A stretch of DNA of 64,000 bases from a bacterium. GTDB lineage: Bacteria; Campylobacterota; Campylobacteria; Campylobacterales; Sulfurimonadaceae. How positions within the stretch are numbered: position 1 is the first letter of the stretch; each line of letters starts with the position of its first letter. The stretch covers positions 1 to 64,000 of the forward strand of contig JAHJEG010000049.1 in NCBI GenBank assembly GCA_018825665.1. The letters run 5' to 3'. The position numbers and the translations under genes are program-made. The notes beneath the pieces are model-generated. The model did no database searches and was not told the origin of the DNA. It saw nothing but the letters and a program-made list of their open reading frames with translations. This document shows, in pieces, positions 35,534 through 44,130 of the stretch.

Positions 35534-36133
35534 ATGGAATTAAAATATGTCGGTCCAAAACCTATTATTTCTCATACGGGTGTGGAGTTTGATAATAACA
35601 AGGATGATAAATTTGCTTACCTCGAAGTTGCCGTTGATCTTTTAAAAGCATTAAGTCATGACTACATTGAAGACAGAACCTATACCTACGAGACTGAGAT
35701 ATACAAGCTCTCCTCTGAGGAACTGCTTCATGAACTAAGAAAATACTGCCCAAATATAGATTCTTTGATGAAGAGAGAGAATCACGTCATCGAAGATGAG
35801 ATACACCATGAAATACAAAGAGCAAGAGAGAGCTTGGTGCTTACAAGCATAGAAAAAGAGGTTCTCGAAAACAATATAGAAATGATGCACGATTACCTCA
35901 TTCAAAGGTCAATCAATAAAAGTATATATTACTGTGCTATAAATGCTTTGGCCGAATTACTGAAAAAAGATCATATAGACCATATAATCGCACCGATGCT
36001 TCAAAGATTTATTCATGTTTTTCATTCAATCGAGGGGTGCCTAAAACTGCTGAAGACCCCAATTGACACAAAACTGGACATCTACAAAAAAAACGGGCAG
36101 CTCCTCGTAAGACTGCAAATCATCCATACTTAG
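35534..36133 (+). CDS. conserved helical protein of Campylobacterota
   Basis: A 199-residue soluble protein with a good AAGGAG ribosome site. The N-terminus (GPKPIISHTGVEFDNNKDDKFAYLEVAVDLLKAL) is compact. The rest is mainly helical with many charged residues. I do not recognise it; I have a vague memory of orthologues only in this phylum. It starts 43 bases after ychF and ends with two hairpins shared with psd. Confidence 0.65.
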   Translation: MELKYVGPKPIISHTGVEFDNNKDDKFAYLEVAVDLLKALSHDYIEDRTYTYETEIYKLSSEELLHELRKYCPNIDSLMKRENHVIEDEIHHEIQRARESLVLTSIEKEVLENNIEMMHDYLIQRSINKSIYYCAINALAELLKKDHIDHIIAPMLQRFIHVFHSIEGCLKLLKTPIDTKLDIYKKNGQLLVRLQIIHT

Positions 36134-36138
36134 AGATA

Positions 36139-36187
36139 TTGAAGCAGTAAATTTTTTATCTGCTTCAACATGAACGCACTTGCGTTC
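36139..36187. terminator. tandem hairpins between converging genes
   Basis: TTGAAGCAG (36139-36147) pairs with CTGCTTCAA (36160-36168), and GAACGC (36172-36177) pairs with GCGTTC (36182-36187), followed by a T-rich tract on the plus strand. Serves the unknown gene (+) and psd (-). Confidence 0.7.
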
Positions 36188-36199
36188 TGTATTTTAAGA

Positions 36200-37018
36200 T
36201 TATTTTATTTTTGCTATGGTCTGCCCATATTTTACATTTTCACCGGCTTTGACATCCAAATCCAGCATATCTTTTTCAGCCAAGATAACAATCGTTGAAC
36301 CCATCTCAAAACATCCGAAGTCATCACCTTTGTTTAGATGCAAATTGTCATATTCATAGATACTGCAGTTTTGCGCATCGGCATTTGTTTTGATTTTCGG
36401 CTCAAAAGAAACCTGCATAACTCCTACATTCAGAGCGCCGACAAGAACCATAAAAAATCTTTTCTTCTCTGTTGTTTCACACATCAAGACAACTCTTTCA
36501 TTCTCTATAAAAAGGTTTAGCCTCTTTTTTAGAGAGGGGAAGTTTACAGGATAAAGTTTTCCAGGAATATGAACAGCCTTTAATACTTTCAGGTTTAAGG
36601 GGATGTGGTAACGATGATAATCTTTTGGCGAAAGATAAAAGTTGACAAAATCGCCGTTATGGATACTTTTTTTCTCATCATCCGTAAAGTTCTCGCCAAG
36701 AAGCTCATCACATTTGTATCGCATCCCTTTTATCTGAAGTGCATACTCATCTTTTAGTTCTCCGCATTCAGAAATCAAAGAATCACACGGAGAGATAAAA
36801 TCATCTGCATCAAGCGAATATTTTCTGTCCTCTTTTAATCTTCTTGTAAACAGGGCATTCAAACTGGCATAGGTACTTGGTGAATGGAATTCACTCATAT
36901 CCAAGCCCATTAAATTGACATAGCTGCTGTTTACAATTTTTTGAAACCATTTCGGAAACTCTTTTGATGCAAACTTTCCGAAATTTTGTGAAATCGCCGA
37001 TGTAATATGTTTTTTCAT
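36200..37018 (-). CDS. psd: phosphatidylserine decarboxylase
   Basis: Makes phosphatidylethanolamine by decarboxylating phosphatidylserine at the inner membrane. The 272-residue proenzyme has the self-cleavage motif FEMGSTIVI (Gly-Ser-Thr, pyruvoyl formation at Ser), the processed alpha chain of about 30 residues, and SPKDYHRYHIP with the conserved acid and His. AGGG-type ribosome site GGGGATAAA. Followed by truD upstream in the same direction. Confidence 0.93.
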   Translation of the reverse strand: MKKHITSAISQNFGKFASKEFPKWFQKIVNSSYVNLMGLDMSEFHSPSTYASLNALFTRRLKEDRKYSLDADDFISPCDSLISECGELKDEYALQIKGMRYKCDELLGENFTDDEKKSIHNGDFVNFYLSPKDYHRYHIPLNLKVLKAVHIPGKLYPVNFPSLKKRLNLFIENERVVLMCETTEKKRFFMVLVGALNVGVMQVSFEPKIKTNADAQNCSIYEYDNLHLNKGDDFGCFEMGSTIVILAEKDMLDLDVKAGENVKYGQTIAKIK

Positions 37019-37039
37019 TTTATCCCCAATGTAGTATTT

Positions 37040-38113
37040 TTAAATAAGCTTGCGCTTTGCTATCTCTTCGACTAAGACCGTTGCATAAGAACCTTTAGGA
37101 AGTGTGAAGTTCATCTCGTACTGGGCTTCTACAGGCTTAAATCGCCCTTCCACCTCTGTAGGATATACCCAGGCGTATCTTCTTGCCCCATCGGCGTTTA
37201 TCTGATCATCGAAATCTTTTTCTATAGTTCCCGCAATATCCGAAGATGTCCTTACTTTTTTCCCGCATAAAAGACCTGTGACCGTAATCCCGCGTTCATT
37301 GAATCTTTCAAAGTCATGCTCAGTGCCTTCAAAATCAAAAAGTCTGCCATGTGGATAATGTTCCATGATATCTCCGGATATAAGCTTAAACGGATGCTTC
37401 TGTTTTTTAAGTTTTTCAAGCTCATTATTTGGCATATTCAACAAGGATTCAAGTTCTGAAATCTCAAAGCTCTCGATCAGGGTGTTTATCTCAAGTCTTC
37501 TGCTGAGCCAAAGATTAAACAAATGGCTTTGATAGGCACTGATAAGGAGTTTTTTTATCTTTGGATTACGCTCTTTTTTCTGACCCTTGGCAACCTGTTC
37601 GCCAAGAACATGATTATCTCCGTCATTTCCGAATCTCTGGTATCCAAAAAAGTTTGGCATACCCAGGTCCGATATGTTTTTCAATGCTTCATCTATCTTC
37701 TGAGCGGAAGTAGGATTCACTTTTTTTACTTTAATATAAAATCTGTTGCCTTTTAAATGCCCTATTCGTATCTTGTTGTTATGATAATTTTTTGATACTA
37801 TCTTTATATTTTCATGTTCGAACTTTTCAAGCGCTTCTTCATGTTTTTTATGTAAAGAGATATACTGTTTCGTCATTGCGTGCTTGTCTTTTAGTCCTGC
37901 ATAGCCAATCTCTTTATTTTGAATACCCAGATATTTTGCCAATATGCCGATAAGCTCAAGCGTTGAGAGGTTTTTCTTTCTTACAAATAAGACCAGATGC
38001 TCACCCTCTCCAGACAACTCATAAAGAGGGATCTCTTCAACTACGAAGTCTCTTGGACTCTGCTTAAAATGAAAATCTATACTGGAATGCCCCAATGAAT
38101 AAAATCTATCCAT
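37040..38113 (-). CDS. truD: tRNA pseudouridine(13) synthase
   Basis: TruD isomerises U13 in some tRNAs. It is 357 residues, with DFVVEEIPLYELSGEGEHL at the start, the catalytic Asp in YAGLKDKHAMTKQYISL, GVPNFFGYQRFG-like text (MPNFFGYQRFGNDGDNH) and the TRUD insert in the middle. AAAGGTAG precedes the ATG. thiL lies just upstream on the same strand. Confidence 0.93.
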   Translation of the reverse strand: MDRFYSLGHSSIDFHFKQSPRDFVVEEIPLYELSGEGEHLVLFVRKKNLSTLELIGILAKYLGIQNKEIGYAGLKDKHAMTKQYISLHKKHEEALEKFEHENIKIVSKNYHNNKIRIGHLKGNRFYIKVKKVNPTSAQKIDEALKNISDLGMPNFFGYQRFGNDGDNHVLGEQVAKGQKKERNPKIKKLLISAYQSHLFNLWLSRRLEINTLIESFEISELESLLNMPNNELEKLKKQKHPFKLISGDIMEHYPHGRLFDFEGTEHDFERFNERGITVTGLLCGKKVRTSSDIAGTIEKDFDDQINADGARRYAWVYPTEVEGRFKPVEAQYEMNFTLPKGSYATVLVEEIAKRKLI

Positions 38114-38122
38114 TTTCTACCT

Positions 38123-38953
38123 TTAAAAATGATTCGACTTGCATCGATTTGTATATTTTGCTCTTCTTGAAGTCGCAAAAATATTAAGTTTTGTTCTGCT
38201 TGCTTTAGCCAATCTCAGGAGTGTTTTTCTTTTTCTCTTATCAAAAGCTACGAGCATTTCATATTCTTCGCCGCTACAGCCTATTCGCCTGGGCATTTTC
38301 TTGTCAAATTTGAACCCAAGTCTGTTTACTGATGCAAGTTTATCCAAATCACTGAAAAGACCGTCTGAAATATCCATACCTGCACTTAAAAATCTTGTTG
38401 ATTTTTGAATAAACCTGTCTTTTAGCTTAATATTTACAAATTTGGAGTTTGTGTGGATACTACCCAGATTCAAAAGTTTATGTAAATCTTTTTTTGATCT
38501 GCCGAGTTCTCCGGTATAAGCCAACAAATCTCCCTTTTTCATGCCGCTTCTAAGTAAGGGACTATTAGTTTTTGAAATTATTGTGACCGTGATATCGAGC
38601 TTAGTGTTACTTATGGTATCTCCGCCGATTATCTCAATACCGTACATTCGGGCAGCATCCTGAAATCCACATGCCAGCTCTCTCATCTCTTGTTTTGAGA
38701 TACCCTTTGGCATAGCGACGCTCAACAACGCATATTTGGGTCTGGCATTCATAGCTATTGCATCTGAAATATTCACAATCATAGCTTTTTTTGCTATCTG
38801 ATGATGCGTCATCCATTTCGTTTTAAAATGGATATTTTCAAAGAAAGCATCTTTGGAATACACAAACCCATTTATCAAAGCACCATCATCACCAATATAT
38901 TTATTACTAAACTGTGATATAAAATAATTTTCTAAATTCAAAAAAACTTCCAA
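38123..38953 (-). CDS. thiL: thiamine-monophosphate kinase
   Basis: ThiL phosphorylates TMP to TDP, the active cofactor (needed for NifJ). The 276 residues are a little short of the family, mostly at the C-terminus. It shows YIGDDGALI, MIVNISDAIAMNARPKYALLSVAMP, IIGGDTISNTKLDITVTII, LRSGMKKGDLLAYTGELG and MDISDGLFSDL. The track start is TTG with no ribosome site; translation may begin at a nearby codon. Confidence 0.88.
   Translation of the reverse strand: MEVFLNLENYFISQFSNKYIGDDGALINGFVYSKDAFFENIHFKTKWMTHHQIAKKAMIVNISDAIAMNARPKYALLSVAMPKGISKQEMRELACGFQDAARMYGIEIIGGDTISNTKLDITVTIISKTNSPLLRSGMKKGDLLAYTGELGRSKKDLHKLLNLGSIHTNSKFVNIKLKDRFIQKSTRFLSAGMDISDGLFSDLDKLASVNRLGFKFDKKMPRRIGCSGEEYEMLVAFDKRKRKTLLRLAKASRTKLNIFATSRRAKYTNRCKSNHF
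38666..38675 (-). repeat. GGCATGTGGA repeat word, copy 10
   Basis: Exact 10-mer in thiL, coding for ELACGFQDA. Confidence 0.8.
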
Positions 38954-39049
38954 AAAAACGGTCTAAAACCTTATATTTCGATTAAGTGTGAATTAATCAC
39001 TATCGATATAAAATAACACAATATTATAACATTAGTTTAGGAAATTATA

Positions 39050-40255
39050 ATGAAACATTCAATAAATAAAATCTTTAACAATTTATCCTTATTCTTACTA
39101 ACAATGTTGACAGTAGCTTCTATAGCTACGCTTCTCATCTTTGAGAGCAATGCATCCCACTCAAAAATAGATAATCTGAACAAGCAAAAAGAGATAATAT
39201 CTTCTTTGACCACTTTGGAAAAAAAAGACATCGAGCTTGCCATAATTCAGTTTAACGGCAAAAGCATACAACTCCATCATGAGATTGAAAAACTAAAAAA
39301 TTTGTATAAATATGACTACACGGGAAGATATATACTGAATAATTCTCAGGAATATTTATCGGATTTGGACACACTAAGTGACTTGACTACTCAGTTTAAT
39401 ATGCAAGCAGGTCACTATTATACAAAAGATACAGACAAGGAAGCTCTCAAAAAAGAAGCCTTGAAAAATGCCTTTGATGCCATCAACACGCATATCAACA
39501 AGATCATTTTTAAAAACATAGAGTACGACAAACAAAAATTTGCTCTGCTTGAGAAGATGTCACTGGCCTCCTTTGCCCTTATATTCATATTTACTATATG
39601 GTATCGCAAGAGATTAAACGCCATATATCAAGATATCTTATTCCTCTATTCTGTCGATAAGAACAAAAAAGATTACACCATTTTTTCCGAGGAGATAGAT
39701 GCCATATATCTCCGTATGAGAAGAAAGCCGGTCATAACCGACAATCCTGCGATGATAGACTCGCTTACGGGAATAAACAATGTCAAAGGTATGCTCAGGT
39801 CCTACAGTGAAAAGAAAGGGATGAAAGACAGCAACTTTACATCCCTGAGTGTTTTGGAGATAAACAACTTTTCAAAGTCAAACAGGGCTTTTTCACAAGA
39901 ATTTACACAGTCGGTTCTCAAAAAGCTCGCCTTTACCATATCTTTATATGAACAGGCAACGGATGTTATCGCCAGAACCGACTACAACCAATTTACCATA
40001 ATTCTCTCAAGAGCCAGCAAAGAACAATCTTTTAAAGATATTGATATCATCCGCCAAAGTATTTCTGAACTAAAATTCAAAACTCCAGACAAAGAATCTG
40101 TTCAGATTACAGTCAGCGGAGGTTTTGTCATAAAACCGAGCAATATCAGCCTTGACGAATCCATCAAACATGCCAAAGAAATTTTAGAATATGCAAAAAC
40201 ACATGGCAGAAATAAGATTCTGCAACAAAGAGACTTGACCGAACTTGATCTTTAA
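39050..40255 (+). CDS. membrane protein with degenerate GGDEF domain
   Basis: A 401-residue protein: N-terminal membrane helix (LSLFLLTMLTVASIATLLIF), a helical periplasmic sensor (about 35-175), a second membrane helix (MSLASFALIFIFTIW) and a C-terminal GGDEF fold (about 235-395; DSLTGINNVKGMLRSY). The RxGGDEF loop is replaced by IARTDYNQFTIILS, so diguanylate cyclase activity is unlikely; binding of c-di-GMP or GTP, or a structural role, is possible. Good AGGAAAT ribosome site. It is alone, opposite thiL. Confidence 0.85.
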   Translation: MKHSINKIFNNLSLFLLTMLTVASIATLLIFESNASHSKIDNLNKQKEIISSLTTLEKKDIELAIIQFNGKSIQLHHEIEKLKNLYKYDYTGRYILNNSQEYLSDLDTLSDLTTQFNMQAGHYYTKDTDKEALKKEALKNAFDAINTHINKIIFKNIEYDKQKFALLEKMSLASFALIFIFTIWYRKRLNAIYQDILFLYSVDKNKKDYTIFSEEIDAIYLRMRRKPVITDNPAMIDSLTGINNVKGMLRSYSEKKGMKDSNFTSLSVLEINNFSKSNRAFSQEFTQSVLKKLAFTISLYEQATDVIARTDYNQFTIILSRASKEQSFKDIDIIRQSISELKFKTPDKESVQITVSGGFVIKPSNISLDESIKHAKEILEYAKTHGRNKILQQRDLTELDL

Positions 40256-40287
40256 GATGTTGGAGAAAGTTACATCCAATAATATAA

Positions 40288-40321
40288 GAGTTTGTAAAGT
40301 GTCTGAAATAGTAACAAACTC
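40288..40321. other. 8-bp inverted repeat between the GGDEF-like gene and sdhA
   Basis: GAGTTTGT pairs with ACAAACTC around an 18-base loop, about 30 bases past the stop. No T tract follows, so it may be an operator or weak terminator rather than a clear terminator. Confidence 0.4.
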
Positions 40322-40373
40322 AAACTTCATATAAACAAAGCCAATATTTAACCTTTACAAAGTCTTCTAACGA

Positions 40374-40379
40374 TATAAT
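40374..40379 (+). promoter_or_regulatory. -10 element of the sdhABE operon
   Basis: TATAAT in CGATATAATCTGC, 35 bases before the sdhA start; TTTACA lies 14 bases upstream, closer than an ideal -35. Confidence 0.5.
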
Positions 40380-40414
40380 CTGCATTATTTTAATTTCTTT
40401 ACGAAGGAAAGTTA

Positions 40415-42127
40415 ATGAGTATTCCTATTTATACTTACGATGCAATTATTGTTGGAGCAGGCCTAGCCGGCTGTGCTGCAGCTAGAGAGTTGCAAAACGC
40501 AGGAAAAAAAGTTGCTGTTATCACAAAACTTCATCCACTTAGAAGTCACTCCGGTGCAGCTCAAGGTGGTGTTAATGCAGCATTCAGTGACGCAGACAGT
40601 GTAGAACTCCATGAGTTTGATACAGTAAAAGGTTCTGATTATTTAGCAGATCAGGATGCAGTTGAATTTATGTGTCAAAAAGCACCTGAAACTATTCGTT
40701 GGATAGAAAGAATGGGTGCAGCGTTTAGTCGTACGCCGGATGGTAAAATCGCTCAAAGACCTTTTGGAGGCCAATCGTCTCCTCGTGCATGTTATGCAAA
40801 GGACAGAACAGGCTTAACATTACTTCAGACCATCTATGAACAGGCACATCGCGCAGGTGTGAAGTTTTGGGATGAATGGTACGCTGCCGACCTTATCTAT
40901 AAAGACGGAAAAGTATCCGGAATCGTAGCCTTTAACATCCGTGATATGCAAACAGTTATATTCAATGCCAAATCGGTAATGTTTGCAACGGGCGGATATG
41001 CACGTTCGTATAAGATAAACTCAAATGCTCATGCCAATACGGGTGACGGTCTTTCTATAGTAGCCCGCCATGGTCTTCCTTTGGAAGATATGGAATTTGT
41101 ACAGTTCCATCCATCGGGTCTTTCCGGAAACGGTGTTCTTATTTCCGAAGCGGCACGCGGTGAAGGCGGTCGTCTTTTTAACTCTCTTGGTGAGAGATTT
41201 ATGGAAAAATACGCTCCAAACGCTATGGAACTTGCATCTCGTGACGTTGTATCCCGCGCAATTATCAATGAGATCAGAGAGGGTCGCGGTGTAGGTCCGA
41301 GAAAAGATGCCGTATATATTGATGTAACACACTTAGGAAAAGATCTAATCATGGAAAGACTTCCTGAGCTTCGTGATTTGGCTATCACTTTCTTGGGACT
41401 CGACATGATCAAGGAACCTATCCTTATCTCTGCTACGGCACACTACTCTATGGGTGGTATTCCCGTGAATATTGCCGGAAATGTTCGTAAGAACAATGAT
41501 GAGTTTATAGAAGGTTTTTATGCTGCGGGAGAATGCTCATGTGTTTCAGTTCACGGAGCCAACCGCCTGGGTGCGAACTCAGTTTTAGAAGCCCTGCTTT
41601 TTGGCCGTTTCGTCGGTAAGACTATGGTAAATGAGATAGAAGCTATTGAGCTTCGTCCTGCAACGCAGGAAGATGCACAAACTGCCTTGGATGAGATAAG
41701 CTGGATTCTTAGCAATAACGGTGATGAAACCGTACCTGGACTTCGTGAAGAGCTGCAGCAGTCTATGACGGCAAATGCAGGAGCCTTTAGAACAAAGGAA
41801 ACCTTGGAAACAGCGATAAAAGATATAAAAGAACTTCGCAGCAGATATAAGAACATACGCATAAAAGATAAATCAAAAGTCTTTAATACGGAATTGCAAG
41901 AAGCGATAGAATTCGGTCACATGCTTGACTATTCATTATTTATCGTAGAAAGTGCAGTAGCGAGAAATGAGAGCCGCGGAGCACACTTCAGAGAAGATTT
42001 TGATACTCGTGATGATGAAAATTTCTTAAAACACACGATGGCTTATATGGACGAAAATGGTGATATTTCACTTGATTACATGGATGTTGTTCTCGGCAAA
42101 CATGAGCTTAAAGCTAGAAACTACTAG
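40415..42127 (+). CDS. sdhA: succinate dehydrogenase/fumarate reductase flavoprotein subunit (SdhABE type)
   Basis: A 570-residue FAD subunit that interconverts succinate and fumarate. It shows the dinucleotide fold DAIIVGAGLAGCAAARELQ, the covalent-FAD His stretch RSHSGAAQGGVNAAFSD and the catalytic FHPSGLSGNGVLISEAARGEGG. The N-terminus (MSIPIYTYDAIIV) has no twin-arginine signal, unlike the periplasmic methylmenaquinol:fumarate reductase (MfrA), so the enzyme should face the cytoplasm. With sdhB and the CCG-domain gene it forms a three-gene operon without a heme membrane anchor. Direction of catalysis is not readable. Confidence 0.92.
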   Translation: MSIPIYTYDAIIVGAGLAGCAAARELQNAGKKVAVITKLHPLRSHSGAAQGGVNAAFSDADSVELHEFDTVKGSDYLADQDAVEFMCQKAPETIRWIERMGAAFSRTPDGKIAQRPFGGQSSPRACYAKDRTGLTLLQTIYEQAHRAGVKFWDEWYAADLIYKDGKVSGIVAFNIRDMQTVIFNAKSVMFATGGYARSYKINSNAHANTGDGLSIVARHGLPLEDMEFVQFHPSGLSGNGVLISEAARGEGGRLFNSLGERFMEKYAPNAMELASRDVVSRAIINEIREGRGVGPRKDAVYIDVTHLGKDLIMERLPELRDLAITFLGLDMIKEPILISATAHYSMGGIPVNIAGNVRKNNDEFIEGFYAAGECSCVSVHGANRLGANSVLEALLFGRFVGKTMVNEIEAIELRPATQEDAQTALDEISWILSNNGDETVPGLREELQQSMTANAGAFRTKETLETAIKDIKELRSRYKNIRIKDKSKVFNTELQEAIEFGHMLDYSLFIVESAVARNESRGAHFREDFDTRDDENFLKHTMAYMDENGDISLDYMDVVLGKHELKARNY

Positions 42128-42145
42128 AATAAGGAAGAAAGACTT

Positions 42146-43126
42146 ATGAGTACACATAAAATTACTACACAAAAAGTAAACTTCAAAGTATTTCGTTTCA
42201 ATGCTGATGAAGATTATCTTCCGTATTACGAAGATTATAACATGGAAGTAACTTCTGAAGAAGTTGTTTTGGATGTTTTAAACAGAATCAAATGGGACCA
42301 TGACGGTAGTTTTTCTTACCGTCGCAGCTGCCGTCACGGTATTTGCGGGGCTTGTGCTATTAAAGTAAACGGCCGTTCAACATTAGCCTGTAAAGAGCGT
42401 ATGCATGATATGACTGAGCTTTTTGGTGCAGAGTTGACCTTAGAACCTCTAAGCATTAAAAGAGCAGTAAAAGATATGATTATCGACAAAGGCGATTTTT
42501 GGGAGAAGCATGATGCTATCCATCCATATCTTATCTCTGATGTTGATGAGCACCCTGAGCATGAGCACCTGGTTACACCGCATGAAGCAGAAGAGCTTCT
42601 TGAAGCAGATCTATGTATACAATGTGGCGCATGTCATTATGCTTGTCCTGTTGTTGAAATAAATGATGACTTCTTCGGTCCGGCTGCATTTGCAAAAGCG
42701 TATCGTTTTGAAGCGGATGTGCGCGATGACGCACACACAGAAAGACTTCAAGAGCTGCACGAAGAGAAGCAAGGCCTTTGGGATTGTGTTAAATGTTACG
42801 AGTGTGCTGAAGTTTGTCCAAAAGATGTTAATCCGATTGACAAGATTACAAAACTGCACCAGATGCTATTCAAAGAGGGAGTTGCGACTTCCAATGTTGC
42901 GACAAGACACGCTGTTGGTTTCTTACATTCAATCAAAAAACATGGTGTGCTTGATGAGGGGGGACTTGTTCTGTATTCAGAGGGTCCAGGCATCGTAAAA
43001 CATGTTCCGGTTGCATTAAAAATGTTTACAAAAGGCAAAATTGTTATGCCTTGGAATATGCCAAAATCTGATAACCTTGATGAGATTCAAAAACTAGTAA
43101 AATCATCATCTACAGCAAAGTTCTAG
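42146..43126 (+). CDS. sdhB: succinate dehydrogenase/fumarate reductase iron-sulfur subunit
   Basis: A 326-residue electron-relay subunit. The N-terminal 2Fe-2S domain has CRHGICGACAIKVNG and a following CKE. The C-terminal domain has CIQCGACHYACPVVE, a 4Fe-4S set, and CVKCYECAEVCPKDVNP. The last has four Cys where the classical enzyme has three, so the cluster next to quinone is probably 4Fe-4S rather than 3Fe-4S, as reported for archaeal SdhE-type enzymes. The protein is longer than usual at its C-terminus. Confidence 0.92.
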   Translation: MSTHKITTQKVNFKVFRFNADEDYLPYYEDYNMEVTSEEVVLDVLNRIKWDHDGSFSYRRSCRHGICGACAIKVNGRSTLACKERMHDMTELFGAELTLEPLSIKRAVKDMIIDKGDFWEKHDAIHPYLISDVDEHPEHEHLVTPHEAEELLEADLCIQCGACHYACPVVEINDDFFGPAAFAKAYRFEADVRDDAHTERLQELHEEKQGLWDCVKCYECAEVCPKDVNPIDKITKLHQMLFKEGVATSNVATRHAVGFLHSIKKHGVLDEGGLVLYSEGPGIVKHVPVALKMFTKGKIVMPWNMPKSDNLDEIQKLVKSSSTAKF

Positions 43127-43136
43127 GAGTAGCCAA

Positions 43137-44018
43137 ATGGAAAAATTAAGATACGCACTATTTACGGGATGTACGGCAAAACAAAGTACGCCTGAACAGA
43201 TGATGTCAACTATGGCTGTTGCAGATAAACTCGGAATTGAGTTGGTTGAGCTTACGGAGGCTTCGTGTTGTGGAGCTTCCCACTTACAGGACTATGATGA
43301 TTTCTTGTCTTTGGTATTAAATGCCAGAAATATAGCTTATGCCGAAAAGCACAGTTTGACCATGGTTACTATCTGTAATACATGCCAGTTAAATACTGCT
43401 ATGACAAAACATCGTTTAGATAACAACGCCGAATTAAAAGCAAAAGTCAACGAGAAGCTTAAAGAAGTTGGTCTGGAGTACAAAGGTACTTCAAATGTAA
43501 CTCACTTTTTATATGCAATCATTGATGACTTCGGTCTTGACAAAATTAAAGAGATGGTTGTAACACCGCTTAGCCAGTTTAATATAGCACCGTTTTACGG
43601 ATGTCATAACATTCGTCCTTCTGAGCTTCAAAACGAATCGCATAAGACTCCTGAAAATCCGTATAACCCTACTTCGCTTGATGACCTGATTATCGCTTGC
43701 GGCGGTGCAACGGTAGACTACAAAGAAAAAAACAAATGCTGTGGTTTCCATGTTGAGCTTCAGGCTCCGCACACTGCTGCCGTTTTAACAGGTACTGCTA
43801 TCGCGGGCGCTATGGATGGAAATGCTGACTGGATGGTAACTCCATGTCCTCTTTGTCATCTTAAACTAGACACGCAAACAGGCCACGCTTCTGAAGCTAT
43901 CGGGCGTGAAGTTGCACTTCCTGTATTACATATGCAACAAATGTTGGGACTTGCTCTTGGCTGCAGCCAAGAGCAGTTGGGTTTAAAACATCACTTGACA
44001 AAAGTAGACTTCGTTTAA
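43137..44018 (+). CDS. sdhE: CCG-domain (HdrB/SdhE-type) membrane-anchor subunit
   Basis: A 293-residue protein with two cysteine-rich CCG repeats, the first reading ASCCGASHLQDYDD with CNTCQLN, the second KCCGFHVELQ with CPLCHLK. Such proteins replace the heme-bearing SdhC/SdhD anchor and connect to quinone through an amphipathic helix and an extra iron-sulfur cluster. It follows sdhB by ten bases. The symbol follows the SdhABE/MfrABE convention and is unrelated to the bacterial flavinylation factor SdhE. Confidence 0.87.
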   Translation: MEKLRYALFTGCTAKQSTPEQMMSTMAVADKLGIELVELTEASCCGASHLQDYDDFLSLVLNARNIAYAEKHSLTMVTICNTCQLNTAMTKHRLDNNAELKAKVNEKLKEVGLEYKGTSNVTHFLYAIIDDFGLDKIKEMVVTPLSQFNIAPFYGCHNIRPSELQNESHKTPENPYNPTSLDDLIIACGGATVDYKEKNKCCGFHVELQAPHTAAVLTGTAIAGAMDGNADWMVTPCPLCHLKLDTQTGHASEAIGREVALPVLHMQQMLGLALGCSQEQLGLKHHLTKVDFV

Positions 44019-44043
44019 ATCACTGCATCATAAACACTTCGTC

Positions 44044-44066
44044 ATTCTCGGGTCTGCCCCGAGAAT
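44044..44066. terminator. terminator after the sdhABE operon
   Basis: ATTCTCGGG pairs perfectly with CCCGAGAAT around TCTGC, 26 bases past the sdhE stop, with a T-rich stretch a little downstream. Confidence 0.65.
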
Positions 44067-44130
44067 CTGCTGCCTTATATTTTAATTGTCATTCAATTAC
44101 ATTCTAAAAAATTATCAAAATGGAAATACT

